Positions 1 through 8,388 of a stretch of DNA of 64,000 nt are shown here, piece after piece. Position 1 is the first letter of the stretch; each line of letters starts with the position of its first letter. The stretch comes from Dictyobacter arantiisoli. GTDB lineage: Bacteria > Chloroflexota > Ktedonobacteria > Ktedonobacterales > Ktedonobacteraceae. The DNA lies in NCBI RefSeq assembly GCF_008326305.1, contig NZ_BIXY01000023.1, positions 1-64,000 on the forward strand, in the 5' to 3' direction. The position numbers were made by a program, and so were the translations under genes. The notes beneath the pieces were generated by a model that had not been told where the DNA came from, did not search any database, and was given only the letters and a program-made list of their open reading frames with translations.

Positions 1-38
1 TTTTGCTGCCAACGCTTTTCCAGGTCTTCTGCATTCAT
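1..38 (-). CDS. 5' end of an unidentified gene running off the left edge
   Basis: An ATG on the minus strand (38-36) opens a frame reading MNAEDLEKRWQQ up to the window edge. A GGTGG-like ribosome binding site lies about ten bases upstream on that strand. Only twelve codons are visible, so no family can be named. It is codirectional with and downstream of the GH3 gene, but a terminator-like hairpin lies between them, so it is probably a separate transcription unit. Confidence 0.45.
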   Translation of the reverse strand, partial: MNAEDLEKRWQQ

Positions 39-192
39 GATCTCGCCCACCTTTCTTTTGGTGAAATTTCTTACTACCATTTTATTTTACCATTTTGGCG
101 GCGCAAAAAAATGAATGGCACCCTCTTTTTTATCGCCTGACAGATACAAATTGCATACCTTTAACCATAAATAAAGGGCAGTATCACGATAC

Positions 193-228
193 AAAAAGAG
201 AGCAGCTGGCAATAAGCTGACTGCTCTC
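193..228 (-). terminator. Rho-independent terminator after the GH3 gene
   Basis: Read on the minus strand, GAGAGCAG (228-221) pairs with CTGCTCTC (205-198) and is followed at once by five T residues (197-193). It lies 29 bases beyond the GH3 stop codon, in the right orientation to end that transcript. Confidence 0.75.
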
Positions 229-256
229 CACAGAGGTTAACACCTGCCCTGAAGGG

Positions 257-2740
257 CTATGATAGCCACTGCCGTGAGTCGATTAGTGTAAACGGAGCCG
301 TAGCGTGAATATCCTGTGACGATTCGCCTACCAGGACATCAAACTCACCCGCCTCAGCAATCCACGCATGCAAGCGATCATCAAAATAGGCCAATGCCTC
401 CTTCGCGATTGAGAGGATCACGGTCTGACGCTCACCTGGTGCCAGAGCGACCTTGGCAAAGGCCTTGAGTTCTTTTTCTGGCCGTTGCAGGCTCGCCTTG
501 CGGTCACGTACATAGAGTTGTACGACTGCCTGGCCCTGCCGTTGTCCGGTATTAGTCACATCGATGGATACCTTGAGCGTCTCATCAGGCTTGATCTCGC
601 TAGCGCTTAATTGTAGCCCGCTATACTCAAAGGTGGTATAGGAAAGGCCAAAGCCGAACGGGAACAGAGGAGCGATTTTCTTCTTCTCATAATAGCGATA
701 TCCTACAAAGACGCCTTCGGTATAAGGATTTTTCCCATTCTCGCCCGGAAAGTCGAGATAGGTAGGATTGTCTTCAAGCTGTACAGGGAAGGTCTGTGGC
801 AGCTTGCCGGAAGGATTAACATCGCCAAAGAGTACATCGGCAATGGCATTGCCAGCCTCCTGACCGGGATACCAGGCCTGGACGACGCCAGCGACTTGCT
901 CCAGCCAGGGCATGGTGAGGGGCGAACCGCTATTGAGGACCACAATCGTACGGGGATTGGCCTGCGCTACTCTGGCGATCAATGCGTTTTGCTCGCCCGG
1001 CAAGTCCATAGACACCCGGTCGAAACCTTCGCTCTCCCACTCGCCATTCAGTCCCGCGAATATCAGCGCGACATCCGATTGCGCTGCCAGCGTTGCCGCC
1101 CGCTCGATAGAGTCGGCAGGAAGTGGTGCCAGACAGCCCAACCGGACAGCAGCCAACATCAATTCGGGATTTTTGCCGAATTCGAGCGTGATCGCATACT
1201 CCTGCCCGGCGACCAGTTCGGTTGGATACGTCAATTCAGCAGAACCCATCCCAAAGTAGCTCTCACCAGGGGTCTGATTGGTCCAGTTATCAATCACCTC
1301 TTTTCCATCGAGGATGAAACGGCTTTGGCCCGCGCTTATCAGGCTGAAGCTATACGTTCCCGTCACCTGTGGTACAAAGCGTCCACGCGCCCGGACAGCA
1401 AACTGCTGAGCATCTACCTGTTCAGGCAAGGGACCAAACCAGAGCAGCTCGCTGGATTGCTTCTGCTCCGTCCAGACAGGACTGCCTGTGAGAGCAGTAT
1501 TATTAAAATACTCCACGCTCAAGCCATGGGCCGTTCCTTCGCTATTGGCGAACAACTGCGCGGTATCAAGCAGAGGGAGTTGCTTATGGCTGGTACAGCC
1601 GAGTTCATAATTAACTGCCACTTGCTCACCAACCCTGGACAGCACACCCTCCCATGGCGTGATCGTATAATGAGGATTGACCTGTGCGCTGCCACCGCCC
1701 ATGATCTGAGCGACTCTGGCGTTTGGCCCAATCACCGCAATCGATGTAAGCTGTTCGCGCTGCAGAGGCAAGATATTCTGCTCATTCTTAAGCAAGACCA
1801 TGCCCTCGCCAGCGGCTTCACGGATCAATGCCCGATGTTCAGGACGATTGATCGCCTGCTCGGCTTCCTCCTCTGGATAGGCGAATTTTCCGGTCCTGTC
1901 CAACAGTAGCAATAAACGGCGCACGCTCTCATCGATAGTGCTTTCCGCGACCTCGCCATCCTTGACCGCCTGGATCAGCTTTTCACCGCGCCACAGGCCA
2001 GGGCCGGGCATCTCCAGATCAAGGCTCGCATTGACTGAAGGAGCGGTGCTTTTGACCGAGAAGAACCAGTCGGACATCACCACGCCGTCAAAATGCCATT
2101 CATCGCGCAGCACATCGTGGAGAAGGTAGGGATGTTCGCTGGCCGCGACGCCATTGACCAGATTATAGGAGGCCATCAGCGCCCAGGTGTGGGCATCGCG
2201 GATGGCGGCCTGAAAGGGAGCCAGATAGATTTCACGCAGCGCTCGCTCGCTCACCTGCGAGTCGATGCTGAAGCGCTCAAACTCGGCTTCGTTGGCGACA
2301 TAGTGCTTTACCGTCGCGCCCACGCCCTGACTCTGAACACCAGTAATGTATGAGACAGCTATTTGCCCGGTCAAATAAGGATCTTCCGAGAAGCTCTCAA
2401 AGTTGCGCCCGCCCAGCGGTGAGCGATGGATATTCACGGTCGGTCCCAGCAGGACACGCGCCCCTTTGGTCCTGGTTTCCTGTCCCAACGCCTGCCCGAT
2501 CCGTTCAACCAGAGCAGTATTCCAGCTCGCCGCCAGGGATACGCCAGCCGGGAAACAGGCTGCGGTCGTGCCTCCACTCATTTCAGCGCCGCGAGCACCG
2601 TTAGGGCCATCACTGACCTTCAAAGCCGGAATAGCCAGCCGCTCGATAGCAGCGGTATGCCACATATCCGTTCCAGCCAGCAGCATCACTTTTTCCTGTA
2701 ATGTCATCTGACTCAGCAAGGTATCAATAGAATCTGCCAT
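257..2740 (-). CDS. Glycoside hydrolase family 3 beta-glucosidase with PA14 insert
   Basis: An 827-residue GH3 enzyme, predicted to release glucose from the non-reducing end of beta-glucosides. The N-terminal TIM-barrel domain carries the KVSDGPNG segment (residues 41-48), the KHYVANE segment (145-151) and the nucleophile context GVVMSDW, with Asp224 as predicted nucleophile. A PA14 module (about 395-545) is inserted in the second domain, as in KglB-type bacterial beta-glucosidases where it helps shape substrate specificity. A fibronectin-III-like domain ends the protein. No signal peptide is seen, so it should act in the cytoplasm on imported cello-oligosaccharides. The ATG at 2740 has an AAGGAA ribosome site about seven bases upstream. 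It is the only gene of its unit and ends in a clear hairpin terminator. Family call is firm; the exact substrate is inferred. Confidence 0.95.
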   Translation of the reverse strand: MADSIDTLLSQMTLQEKVMLLAGTDMWHTAAIERLAIPALKVSDGPNGARGAEMSGGTTAACFPAGVSLAASWNTALVERIGQALGQETRTKGARVLLGPTVNIHRSPLGGRNFESFSEDPYLTGQIAVSYITGVQSQGVGATVKHYVANEAEFERFSIDSQVSERALREIYLAPFQAAIRDAHTWALMASYNLVNGVAASEHPYLLHDVLRDEWHFDGVVMSDWFFSVKSTAPSVNASLDLEMPGPGLWRGEKLIQAVKDGEVAESTIDESVRRLLLLLDRTGKFAYPEEEAEQAINRPEHRALIREAAGEGMVLLKNEQNILPLQREQLTSIAVIGPNARVAQIMGGGSAQVNPHYTITPWEGVLSRVGEQVAVNYELGCTSHKQLPLLDTAQLFANSEGTAHGLSVEYFNNTALTGSPVWTEQKQSSELLWFGPLPEQVDAQQFAVRARGRFVPQVTGTYSFSLISAGQSRFILDGKEVIDNWTNQTPGESYFGMGSAELTYPTELVAGQEYAITLEFGKNPELMLAAVRLGCLAPLPADSIERAATLAAQSDVALIFAGLNGEWESEGFDRVSMDLPGEQNALIARVAQANPRTIVVLNSGSPLTMPWLEQVAGVVQAWYPGQEAGNAIADVLFGDVNPSGKLPQTFPVQLEDNPTYLDFPGENGKNPYTEGVFVGYRYYEKKKIAPLFPFGFGLSYTTFEYSGLQLSASEIKPDETLKVSIDVTNTGQRQGQAVVQLYVRDRKASLQRPEKELKAFAKVALAPGERQTVILSIAKEALAYFDDRLHAWIAEAGEFDVLVGESSQDIHATAPFTLIDSRQWLS

Positions 2741-2875
2741 AACCTATTTCCTTCTTTCTACATGCATACATTCAACGTTATGAGAAAAGGCATGAGAATA
2801 TAATAACAGGTATTTCAACCTCCTTATGCATCTGCTAGTACAAAAAAAATCAAAAATTAAATTAAATTAAATGTA

Positions 2876-3047
2876 TAAAAACGTAGGTGCGGCGCGGCAC
2901 GAACGCATGTGAGTCCCGCATCCTCTTCATCGTACGATCATCTTGCCCCAGGGCTCCGTATGCAACTCCGGGCACAATGGTGGGGATATTTCGGTACGAG
3001 AATGGGAAAGCGGGACTCACGTTCGTTCGTGCCGCACCTACATTTTA
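2876..3047. repeat. Palindromic repeat, ACGTAGGTGCG family
   Basis: The left arm (about 2880-2938) and right arm (about 2990-3047) are imperfect inverted copies. Both begin with a variant of ACGTAGGTGCGGC, pass through a GTGAGTCCCGC block and end near a CGTAC core (CGTACGATC on the left, GGTACGAG on the right). The same plan recurs near 22.3, 23.7, 27.2 and 28.2-28.5 kb. No protein-coding potential is evident. It lies between the divergently placed starts/ends of the GH3 and methyltransferase genes, and its extent is estimated by eye. Confidence 0.75.
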
Positions 3048-3076
3048 TTCATTATTATCAATCCCGATATTTATTT

Positions 3077-3880
3077 TTAATTCTGGTGATTCGGGGATTG
3101 GGGTTTTCCCCAGATGATACGAGCGGTGCGCTGAAGTTGGAGCTGGTTGTTTTCGGTCCAGGGCGCGACAAGATCACGGATGCCCTGGTCGAAGGCGGCT
3201 GCATCGGCGGCTGGCATACGATCAAGGGAGAGGCTGCTGCCAGAGTGGAAGGAGGCGATATAGTCTTCAAGCTCGGCTGTATAGGTGACGGGCGCGGTTT
3301 CGCGTTCTCCGACTTTCTGGAAAAGATGTCGTTGCTCTAACTCGCCGACAAGATCAAAGGCTAGCGCAACGTGGTCGGTTGCATATTGGCCGATTAAGGT
3401 GCGCAGGCCGTCTTTCCAGGCGGATGGGAGGATCTCCTGGCGGCTGACCAGTGCGAGGATGCCATTGGGGCTACAGGCCTCACTCAGGCGTGGCAATACG
3501 ACATCCCAATCCATCCATTGCAGGCTGTCTCCGGCGGTAATGAGAGAATAGGGAGGACGCAGTTTGACCTGTTCGAGCGCGCCCGTGGTCCAGCGTAGAT
3601 TGGGATGATGGCCGTTCTGCAAGGTCCGGCCTTTGCGCGTCATCGGCGAAGAGAGATCAATGGCGTCCACATGATCCACGAATTGGACCAGATGACGCGC
3701 CAGATCGCCCAATCCAGTACCTATATCCAGGACCGTTTGAGGATAGTCAACAATGAGTTCCAGCAGGATGCTGAAGGTTTCAGGCGGATAGGGGAGCCGG
3801 AATTGATAACGATCAACAACGCTCTGATCCTGAAAACGGGCGGCATTCTCAGCCGTGAGATGCTCTGGTCTGGATACCAT
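3077..3880 (-). CDS. Class I SAM-dependent methyltransferase
   Basis: A 267-residue protein with the UbiE/Methyltransf_11-type fold. Motif I is seen as VLDIGTGLGDLARHL (about residues 50-64), followed by an acidic strand-end at VDAIDLS that would bind the ribose of S-adenosylmethionine, and a motif-IV-like LITAGDSLQWMDW. The acceptor cannot be read from sequence. The gene starts 86 bases downstream of the TetR stop codon on the same strand, so the two probably share a transcript and the regulator may control it. The ATG at 3880 has an AAAGG site about twelve bases upstream, which is somewhat long spacing. The protein lacks signal or membrane segments. Methyltransferase fold is clear; the substrate (small molecule or lipid) is unknown. 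Confidence 0.85.
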   Translation of the reverse strand: MVSRPEHLTAENAARFQDQSVVDRYQFRLPYPPETFSILLELIVDYPQTVLDIGTGLGDLARHLVQFVDHVDAIDLSSPMTRKGRTLQNGHHPNLRWTTGALEQVKLRPPYSLITAGDSLQWMDWDVVLPRLSEACSPNGILALVSRQEILPSAWKDGLRTLIGQYATDHVALAFDLVGELEQRHLFQKVGERETAPVTYTAELEDYIASFHSGSSLSLDRMPAADAAAFDQGIRDLVAPWTENNQLQLQRTARIIWGKPQSPNHQN

Positions 3881-3966
3881 AACAATACAAACCTTTTCTC
3901 TGGATAGTGGCCTGGATGACTGCTATCCCGCCACGGTTGAATGAAACAAACAATACAAGCCTTTGT

Positions 3967-4611
3967 TCAAACAATAGGGCTCGCCAGGACGATCCAGGCG
4001 GCTTCAGCCAGGGGCTCACGCACCTCTTGTATCTCTTCAGGAAGGCGCGTCCGGAGCCAGCGGCGCACAAATTCTCGACTGGCTCCGATCACCAGTGGAT
4101 AATAAAGGGATTGGGGTAACCGTACGATGATGCCTTCTTCGATATATGGGGTGAGCCAGAGCAGAAATTGCTCTGGAAAACTTTCAATTGGCAGTGTCGT
4201 GAGAATCTTTTGACGCAAGACTTTGATATAGGCTCCCAGATATTCTGTATCTGCAGCCTGCATAAAAAATTGACCTAAGTCTGGATGCTGTTCAAACCAA
4301 TCCAGATACGCATAGACGAAAGCTTTGATGCCTGTACGCGGCTGGAGAGCGTCCACAGGAAGTTCCTTGAAAGAGGTGAGGAGCACTCTGTTTAAGTCAT
4401 TACGGCCATCAAGATAAAGGGCACGCGCCAGCATCTCTTTATTTTCAAAGTGATGATAGATACTGCCCGTGCTGGCACCCGAAAGCCGACGGATATCCTC
4501 CATGGTGGTCTCGGTGAAGCCTTTAGTCGAAAATAAGGTTAACGCAGCGTCCAGAATAGCCTGTCGCCGTGTGTGTGTTGCCGCATCACGATCTGAAGCA
4601 CCAGTCACCAT
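3967..4611 (-). CDS. TetR/AcrR-family transcriptional regulator
   Basis: About 214 residues from the preferred start. The N-terminal helix-turn-helix is typical of TetR proteins: RRQAILDAALTLFSTKGF then TTMEDIRRLSGASTGSIYHHF, with an F-x-N-K-E segment after it. The C-terminal two-thirds is the helical ligand/dimer domain, too divergent to name the ligand. An upstream GTG (4632) is in frame, but a strong AAGGAG site sits six bases before the ATG at 4611, so that start is chosen. It lies upstream of the methyltransferase gene in the same direction. A palindrome at 4749-4763 in its promoter region is a candidate autoregulatory operator. Confidence 0.93.
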   Translation of the reverse strand: MVTGASDRDAATHTRRQAILDAALTLFSTKGFTETTMEDIRRLSGASTGSIYHHFENKEMLARALYLDGRNDLNRVLLTSFKELPVDALQPRTGIKAFVYAYLDWFEQHPDLGQFFMQAADTEYLGAYIKVLRQKILTTLPIESFPEQFLLWLTPYIEEGIIVRLPQSLYYPLVIGASREFVRRWLRTRLPEEIQEVREPLAEAAWIVLASPIV

Positions 4612-4734
4612 TGAAAGCTCCTTTTCAAGCACAACCCCTGCTCTCCCATGTCCTTACTTTACGCAGCATCACGCTCACCCAGGATACTGGCCCAAAGCAG
4701 GCTCGTTTTTGCTCCCAATTGTATCACACCTTGA

Positions 4735-4763
4735 CTAGAATATAATACTAGAATACAATTCTA
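4735..4763. promoter_or_regulatory. Candidate TetR operator upstream of the TetR gene
   Basis: The sequence holds a direct repeat CTAGAATA (4735-4742 and 4748-4755); the second copy is part of the palindrome TAGAAT-ACA-ATTCTA (4749-4763). It lies about 125-150 bases upstream of the TetR start in very AT-rich DNA. Binding is inferred from position and symmetry only. Confidence 0.4.
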
Positions 4764-5190
4764 ATTATAAGAAATAAATATATTTTTTAGCACATCTTCT
4801 TGGACTCAACTTATCTCATCTTATCTCCATTTCAAGTCGGCCTTCATAATGTCTTTTATCTTTCAGCCGCCATGTGCCTGGTAGCTGCCCTGGCATCATT
4901 GCTACGCGGGAAACAACAATCCCCAACACAAACCAGATAAACCAGCTACTCGTTCGCAGGCAGGCGCTCACGCACCTGCCTGCGTCCTTTTTATGGTGTG
5001 GTTACAGAGACAATGAGCATCAAATACTTTGTTTCTGATTAAAAAACTTCATTATTGACTTTTTTATGCCAACTAGATACACTCTATCTGTACAAGCGCA
5101 CTCGTTTTGACTGTTTCAGCATAGATATCCTCTTCTTTTGTACATCTATACTGAAATTATCTTCCCTCACTGAGGAAGGAATCTCCCATA
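4764..5190. other. Intergenic stretch with an orphan terminator-like hairpin
   Basis: No convincing gene is seen. At 4955-4984 CGCAGGCAGG pairs with CCTGCCTGCG and is followed by TCCTTTTT, a textbook plus-strand terminator with no gene upstream of it on that strand. Either an unannotated short transcript ends here, or the hairpin is one of the GCAGGCGC/GCGCCTGC hairpins also seen at 6450 and 9800. Short ATG frames near 4849 and 4875 have no ribosome sites and are not called. Confidence 0.5.
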
Positions 5191-6339
5191 ATGACATCTA
5201 TATCTATACCCAGGGATATGCTATCCAATGTCCCGCATGATCCAATTGCTCTGGCTCGTAAACATATTATCTTGATTATTGATGTGGATGAAATGCGTGC
5301 TCAGAATTTGGCTTGCTTGCTAACATTAGCCGGGCTACGCGCTATAGTGACAACAACAACCTATCAGGCATTCCAACGCTTCTTGCAAGAAAGCTTTATG
5401 CCTGGTTTGATCCTCCTCGGTAAACAGGAAGAGATGACAACGCCCCTCTTTGCGCGTTTCTTCCAGCGTCTGACGCAAGAATTTCAACGTGATACCCCGA
5501 TATTGACACTTTCAAAAATCCAACTTCAGGATGGCAATCTTTTGCTGGCAGACAAATCTGCTTCGAGCACGAAACACCGTGTCTCCCAGACGCATAGTGA
5601 GATCCTCAAGATGATCTGGAGGGTGTTGCCCTCGGCACAGATTCCGCTACAAGTCGCCGAACATAGTCTTGCCACGGACAAATTGCCAGAAATGGGCCTC
5701 TTTCCGCGCGTCGCAAAAACCAAACGCTCTGCATCCTCCCATTTTCGCTTCCAATTGAAAGCCGCCAAACAGGTGATTCCGACCGAGCAGTGGGAACTTT
5801 TGCTTACTGATGTTGGGCTGGCACAATATTGTAAAGAACGGAACTGGCCCTCCAGTGCCGACGAATATATCATCCCCCCCGAATACACAACCTGCCTCAA
5901 TCGTGCCGTTATGTTCTCACAGCCCGCTGAGCCGATCCAGCAGGTCTATAAATGGGCCAAACTCGTCGATGCTGCTATCTTACAAAAGCCCGCATTCATC
6001 TTTATGTTGCAGCAGATACCCAAAGTTCTCGGGCAGGACCGCACCATGCGCGAGGTACTCAAGACCTTCACGAACGAACTCCATGAAGAACGGAGAGAGG
6101 ATTTAGCGGATTGGAAACGGCTCGAAGACGAATCATTCCTCTTTGTATTCTATAGCAATCTGTTTATATATGGCTTTATGGGCGCCAATCAACCATCTTG
6201 CTACGTCTGGCTGGCTACCTTCGAAAGAATATTAGAAATCACGAAAATGCAAAAGCGCTGGCAGATACGTGAGCTTGAATGTAGTGGACAAACCTATACC
6301 GGACACTGCGTCTTCCAGCTCACACCCGTAAGATCCTGA
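5191..6339 (+). CDS. Receiver-like protein lacking the phosphoacceptor Asp
   Basis: A 382-residue protein. Residues about 25-115 follow the response-regulator receiver pattern: hydrophobic strand IILII then acidic DVDE (Asp31, Asp33, Glu34), and LILLG in the place where active receivers have LILLD, so Gly77 replaces the phosphoacceptor. A Lys (109) follows TLS in the position of the conserved Lys. The C-terminal 140 residues contain a helical region and end in ELECSGQTYTGHCVFQL, which resembles the Cys-containing tail of V4R-type small-molecule-binding domains; that resemblance is tentative. The ATG at 5191 follows a GAGGAAGGA site. No histidine kinase lies beside it. A phosphorylation-independent sensor or adaptor is the best guess; function unknown. 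Confidence 0.8.
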   Translation: MTSISIPRDMLSNVPHDPIALARKHIILIIDVDEMRAQNLACLLTLAGLRAIVTTTTYQAFQRFLQESFMPGLILLGKQEEMTTPLFARFFQRLTQEFQRDTPILTLSKIQLQDGNLLLADKSASSTKHRVSQTHSEILKMIWRVLPSAQIPLQVAEHSLATDKLPEMGLFPRVAKTKRSASSHFRFQLKAAKQVIPTEQWELLLTDVGLAQYCKERNWPSSADEYIIPPEYTTCLNRAVMFSQPAEPIQQVYKWAKLVDAAILQKPAFIFMLQQIPKVLGQDRTMREVLKTFTNELHEERREDLADWKRLEDESFLFVFYSNLFIYGFMGANQPSCYVWLATFERILEITKMQKRWQIRELECSGQTYTGHCVFQLTPVRS

Positions 6340-6385
6340 CAGATCCAGAGATCCATGAGTTTTCGCACCTGCGGTGCTCAAACAT

Positions 6386-6446
6386 CTTTTTAGTGTGTAG
6401 TGCAGGAAAGGTGCACAGCACCTTTCCTGCACTACACACTAAAAAG
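6386..6446. repeat. Perfect 61-base hairpin with 29-bp arms
   Basis: Left arm 6386-6414 and right arm 6418-6446 are exact reverse complements around a three-base ACA loop. The arms contain CTGCACTACACAC and AAAAAG ends. It sits 46 bases after the receiver-like gene and could end transcription from either side, since each end carries five T or A residues. An uninterrupted stem of this length is unusual for a simple terminator. Confidence 0.9.
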
Positions 6447-6449
6447 GGC

Positions 6450-6469
6450 GCAGGCGCGTGCGCGCCTGC
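6450..6469. repeat. GC-rich short hairpin
   Basis: GCAGGCGCG and CGCGCCTGC pair around a two-base loop directly beside the 61-base hairpin. The same GCAGGCGC/GCGCCTGC stem is used in the msrB terminator at 9800-9819 and, as a variant, at 4955-4984, so it may be a dispersed short palindrome in this genome. Confidence 0.75.
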
Positions 6470-6548
6470 CAGCCAGGGAGCAGCAGGATCCCGCTGGCAT
6501 TGGGGGGCTGACACTCTCGTAGAGGAACTTACAGGTGGAGGGAGGCGG

Positions 6549-7019
6549 CTACTGTTTCAGAAAACGTTTGATGGTTGTCGTCACCAGTTGATGATCTTCT
6601 TGCTGGGGAAGCCCCGAGACGGTAATCGTACCGACAATTCCCACCTGCGCAATGATCAAAGGAAAAGCTCCGCCATGGGGAGAAAATTCCAGCGACGAAA
6701 CATAATATTTCTCATCAATCGTTTTCCCCGCATCCTGCAAATATTGCCCGACATAAAATGAGCTATGCTCGAAGCGGTTCACGACATTATTCTTACGCTT
6801 GATCCACTCATCATTATCAGGCGTCGTTCCCTCCATCGCAAAATGGAAGAGTTGTTGTCCATGACGTGTAATGTCAATCGTAACACCCTTGCCTTTGTCT
6901 TTCGCCGCCTGGATCAGTGCCAGGCCAAGTGCCAGTGCCGTTTCGTGTGTAAAACTGGTAAATTGCAACTCCTGTTCTTGTTCTAACAGCGTCTGCAATA
7001 ATTCTTTGGTCGCACCCAT
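6549..7019 (-). CDS. UPF0303 / HbpS-like (heme-degrading domain) protein
   Basis: A 156-residue protein of the UPF0303 (YBR137W-like) branch of the HbpS/GlcG fold. Family signatures visible are ALALGLALIQAAKDKGKGVTIDI near residue 27, GQQLFHFAMEGTTPDNDEWIKRK near 54 and the glycine-rich GTITVSGLPQQEDHQLV near the end. Members of the wider fold bind small ligands such as heme, but the biochemical role of this branch is not settled. No signal peptide or membrane segment. It is monocistronic. Family call is strong; function remains open. Confidence 0.88.
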   Translation of the reverse strand: MGATKELLQTLLEQEQELQFTSFTHETALALGLALIQAAKDKGKGVTIDITRHGQQLFHFAMEGTTPDNDEWIKRKNNVVNRFEHSSFYVGQYLQDAGKTIDEKYYVSSLEFSPHGGAFPLIIAQVGIVGTITVSGLPQQEDHQLVTTTIKRFLKQ

Positions 7020-7214
7020 ATATAATCATCTCTTTCTGTCAGGTTGATTTTGCTCTTGCAAGCATCCTGATTGTATCAGCGTAACACATCTCGGTGCCCA
7101 CGACCACACACTTGTAATTCGCTTGATCACACTCCCTCTACGTTTCACATACATGTGGTCGGAGTACTGTTACGGTGCGCTGAGAGACGGTGCGCTGAGA
7201 GTTAGAATTGGTAG

Positions 7215-7314
7215 ATGCAAAGCTTACACAGTGTTTTTCTGATCAACCTTGGAATCCTGCTGATCGGACTGGTGGTCGTTGTCCTTTTGCCAGAGGTTGA
7301 ACTGCAACAGCTCA
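7215..7314 (+). pseudogene. Possible 3' remnant of an MFS permease gene
   Basis: The frame from ATG 7215 reads VFLINLGILLIGLVVVVLLP then EVELQQ, a single hydrophobic segment ending in a proline-acidic tail like the last helix of drug-type MFS transporters. Upstream DNA does not extend the homology, and downstream codons are antisense to the regulator remnant. A 15-base direct repeat, ACGGTGCGCTGAGAG, lies just before it (about 7174-7203). Called as a gene relic with low confidence. Confidence 0.35.
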
Positions 7315-7596
7315 CTTGCCAGTCAGGCCAAGTTGATGGGCGAGCGCAATGGCGTGGCCTCGATCACGCGCTCCCAGTTTGCTAAAAATATGGTTGATGT
7401 GTGTTTTGACGGTTGATTCGCTCACAGAGAGTTTATCAGCTATTTCAGTATTATTATGTCCGGCGGCAATCAGCTGTAAAACGTTGAGTTCATGGCTGGT
7501 GTCAATATCAGCCGCATCTTCCAGAATGATGCGCAGGCCCTCATGCATCAGGCGCTGATCATCAACCAGCAAGACCCGTATCTTCGGTGTATCCAC
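7312..7596 (-). pseudogene. NarL/LuxR response regulator with deleted receiver core
   Basis: The 94-codon frame starts as a normal receiver (IRVLLVDDQRLMHEGLRIIL, residues 6-25) and then jumps at about residue 34 to the LuxR-type DNA-binding domain (ELNVLQLIAAGHNNTEIADK, then SESTVKTHINHIFSKLGARD). Roughly 100 residues are missing, including the phosphoacceptor Asp and the rest of the receiver. The junction keeps the frame, so a small DNA-binding protein could still be made, but it cannot be regulated by phosphorylation in the usual way. It lies 53 bases downstream of the decayed kinase, preserving the kinase-regulator operon order. Confidence 0.8.
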
Positions 7597-7649
7597 AAAA
7601 CCTCTCTGTCATTCGCTCTCTATGCAGAACAACCAACCATACATGTCAA

Positions 7650-8315
7650 TTATCGGAGAGGTAGGCGCAGGCACACGGAAAAACCACCATGAGCACCTGG
7701 ATCCGCTTCAAGTTCACCCTGTAACGCACTCAATCGTTCACGCATTCCCTGCAAACCATGATGTCCCCCGCCCTGCTGTGGCTGATCGACCTGCGCATTG
7801 AGAGATGGCACCAATTATCCCATGCCATCATCCTCTACGCGCAGCATGACATTCTGATCACTCCATATCAGCACGCTCGTAACCGTATGGGCCGCGCCAT
7901 GGCGATGCGCGTTGGTCAGGCACTCGCGCAACGCAAACAGCAATGCCTGTTGCCACTGCTCATCCAACATATGCGCGCTCCCCTCCTCGACAAAGTTGCA
8001 ATGGATACCTGTACGCTCGGTAAAATTTTCAGCGATTGAGCGCAGATTTGCCCCCAGATTATCCAGCAGCGGGGTTGGCGCGTCACGCAATAAGCCAACC
8101 ACGCGCCGACTCTCAGCCATACTTTCGCGCAACAACGACGCCATCTCATCCAATTTGGCTGACAGGCGTTCAGGATCACGTGAGGCAAGCTTGCGCGCCG
8201 CCTACACCTGGATCGAGAGGATTGCCAGGGAATGAGCCAGCACATCATGGATATCACGAGCGATGCGGGTTCGCTCACGAGTGGCCGCCAGTTCCTCTGG
8301 AGCAGCATCTTCGTC
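7650..8315 (-). pseudogene. Decayed NarL-type sensor histidine kinase
   Basis: One minus-strand frame carries the C-terminal half of a HisKA_3 kinase: the phosphoacceptor box ERTRIARDIHDVLAHSLAI, then AARKLASRDPERL, the N-box ALRECLTNAHRHG, the D-box RVEDDGMG and the G-box GHHGLQGMRERLSALQGEL, closing with VCLRLPLR and a TAA. It is broken by two in-frame stops, TAG at 8202-8204 just after the phosphoacceptor helix and TAA at 7815-7817 after the D-box. The membrane/sensor half is absent, with a stop just upstream of 8315. There is no frameshift. Gene death is clear unless the stops are sequencing errors. Confidence 0.88.
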
Positions 8316-8388
8316 ATTTTATATAGTGTAGGGAAAGATAAATATGTTATTATAAGAACAAATAATCTTTTTGCAGGAGGAACCAAAT

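Noticed and set aside
896-1909. A 337-codon plus-strand frame inside the GH3 gene
   Set aside because: It is antisense to a clearly conserved enzyme and its product has no recognisable domain.
4849-4935. Short ATG frames before the orphan terminator
   Set aside because: No ribosome site, no homology and too short to support.
7916-8386. A 156-codon minus-strand frame over the kinase relic
   Set aside because: It reads the wrong frame; the kinase boxes lie in another frame that contains two stops.
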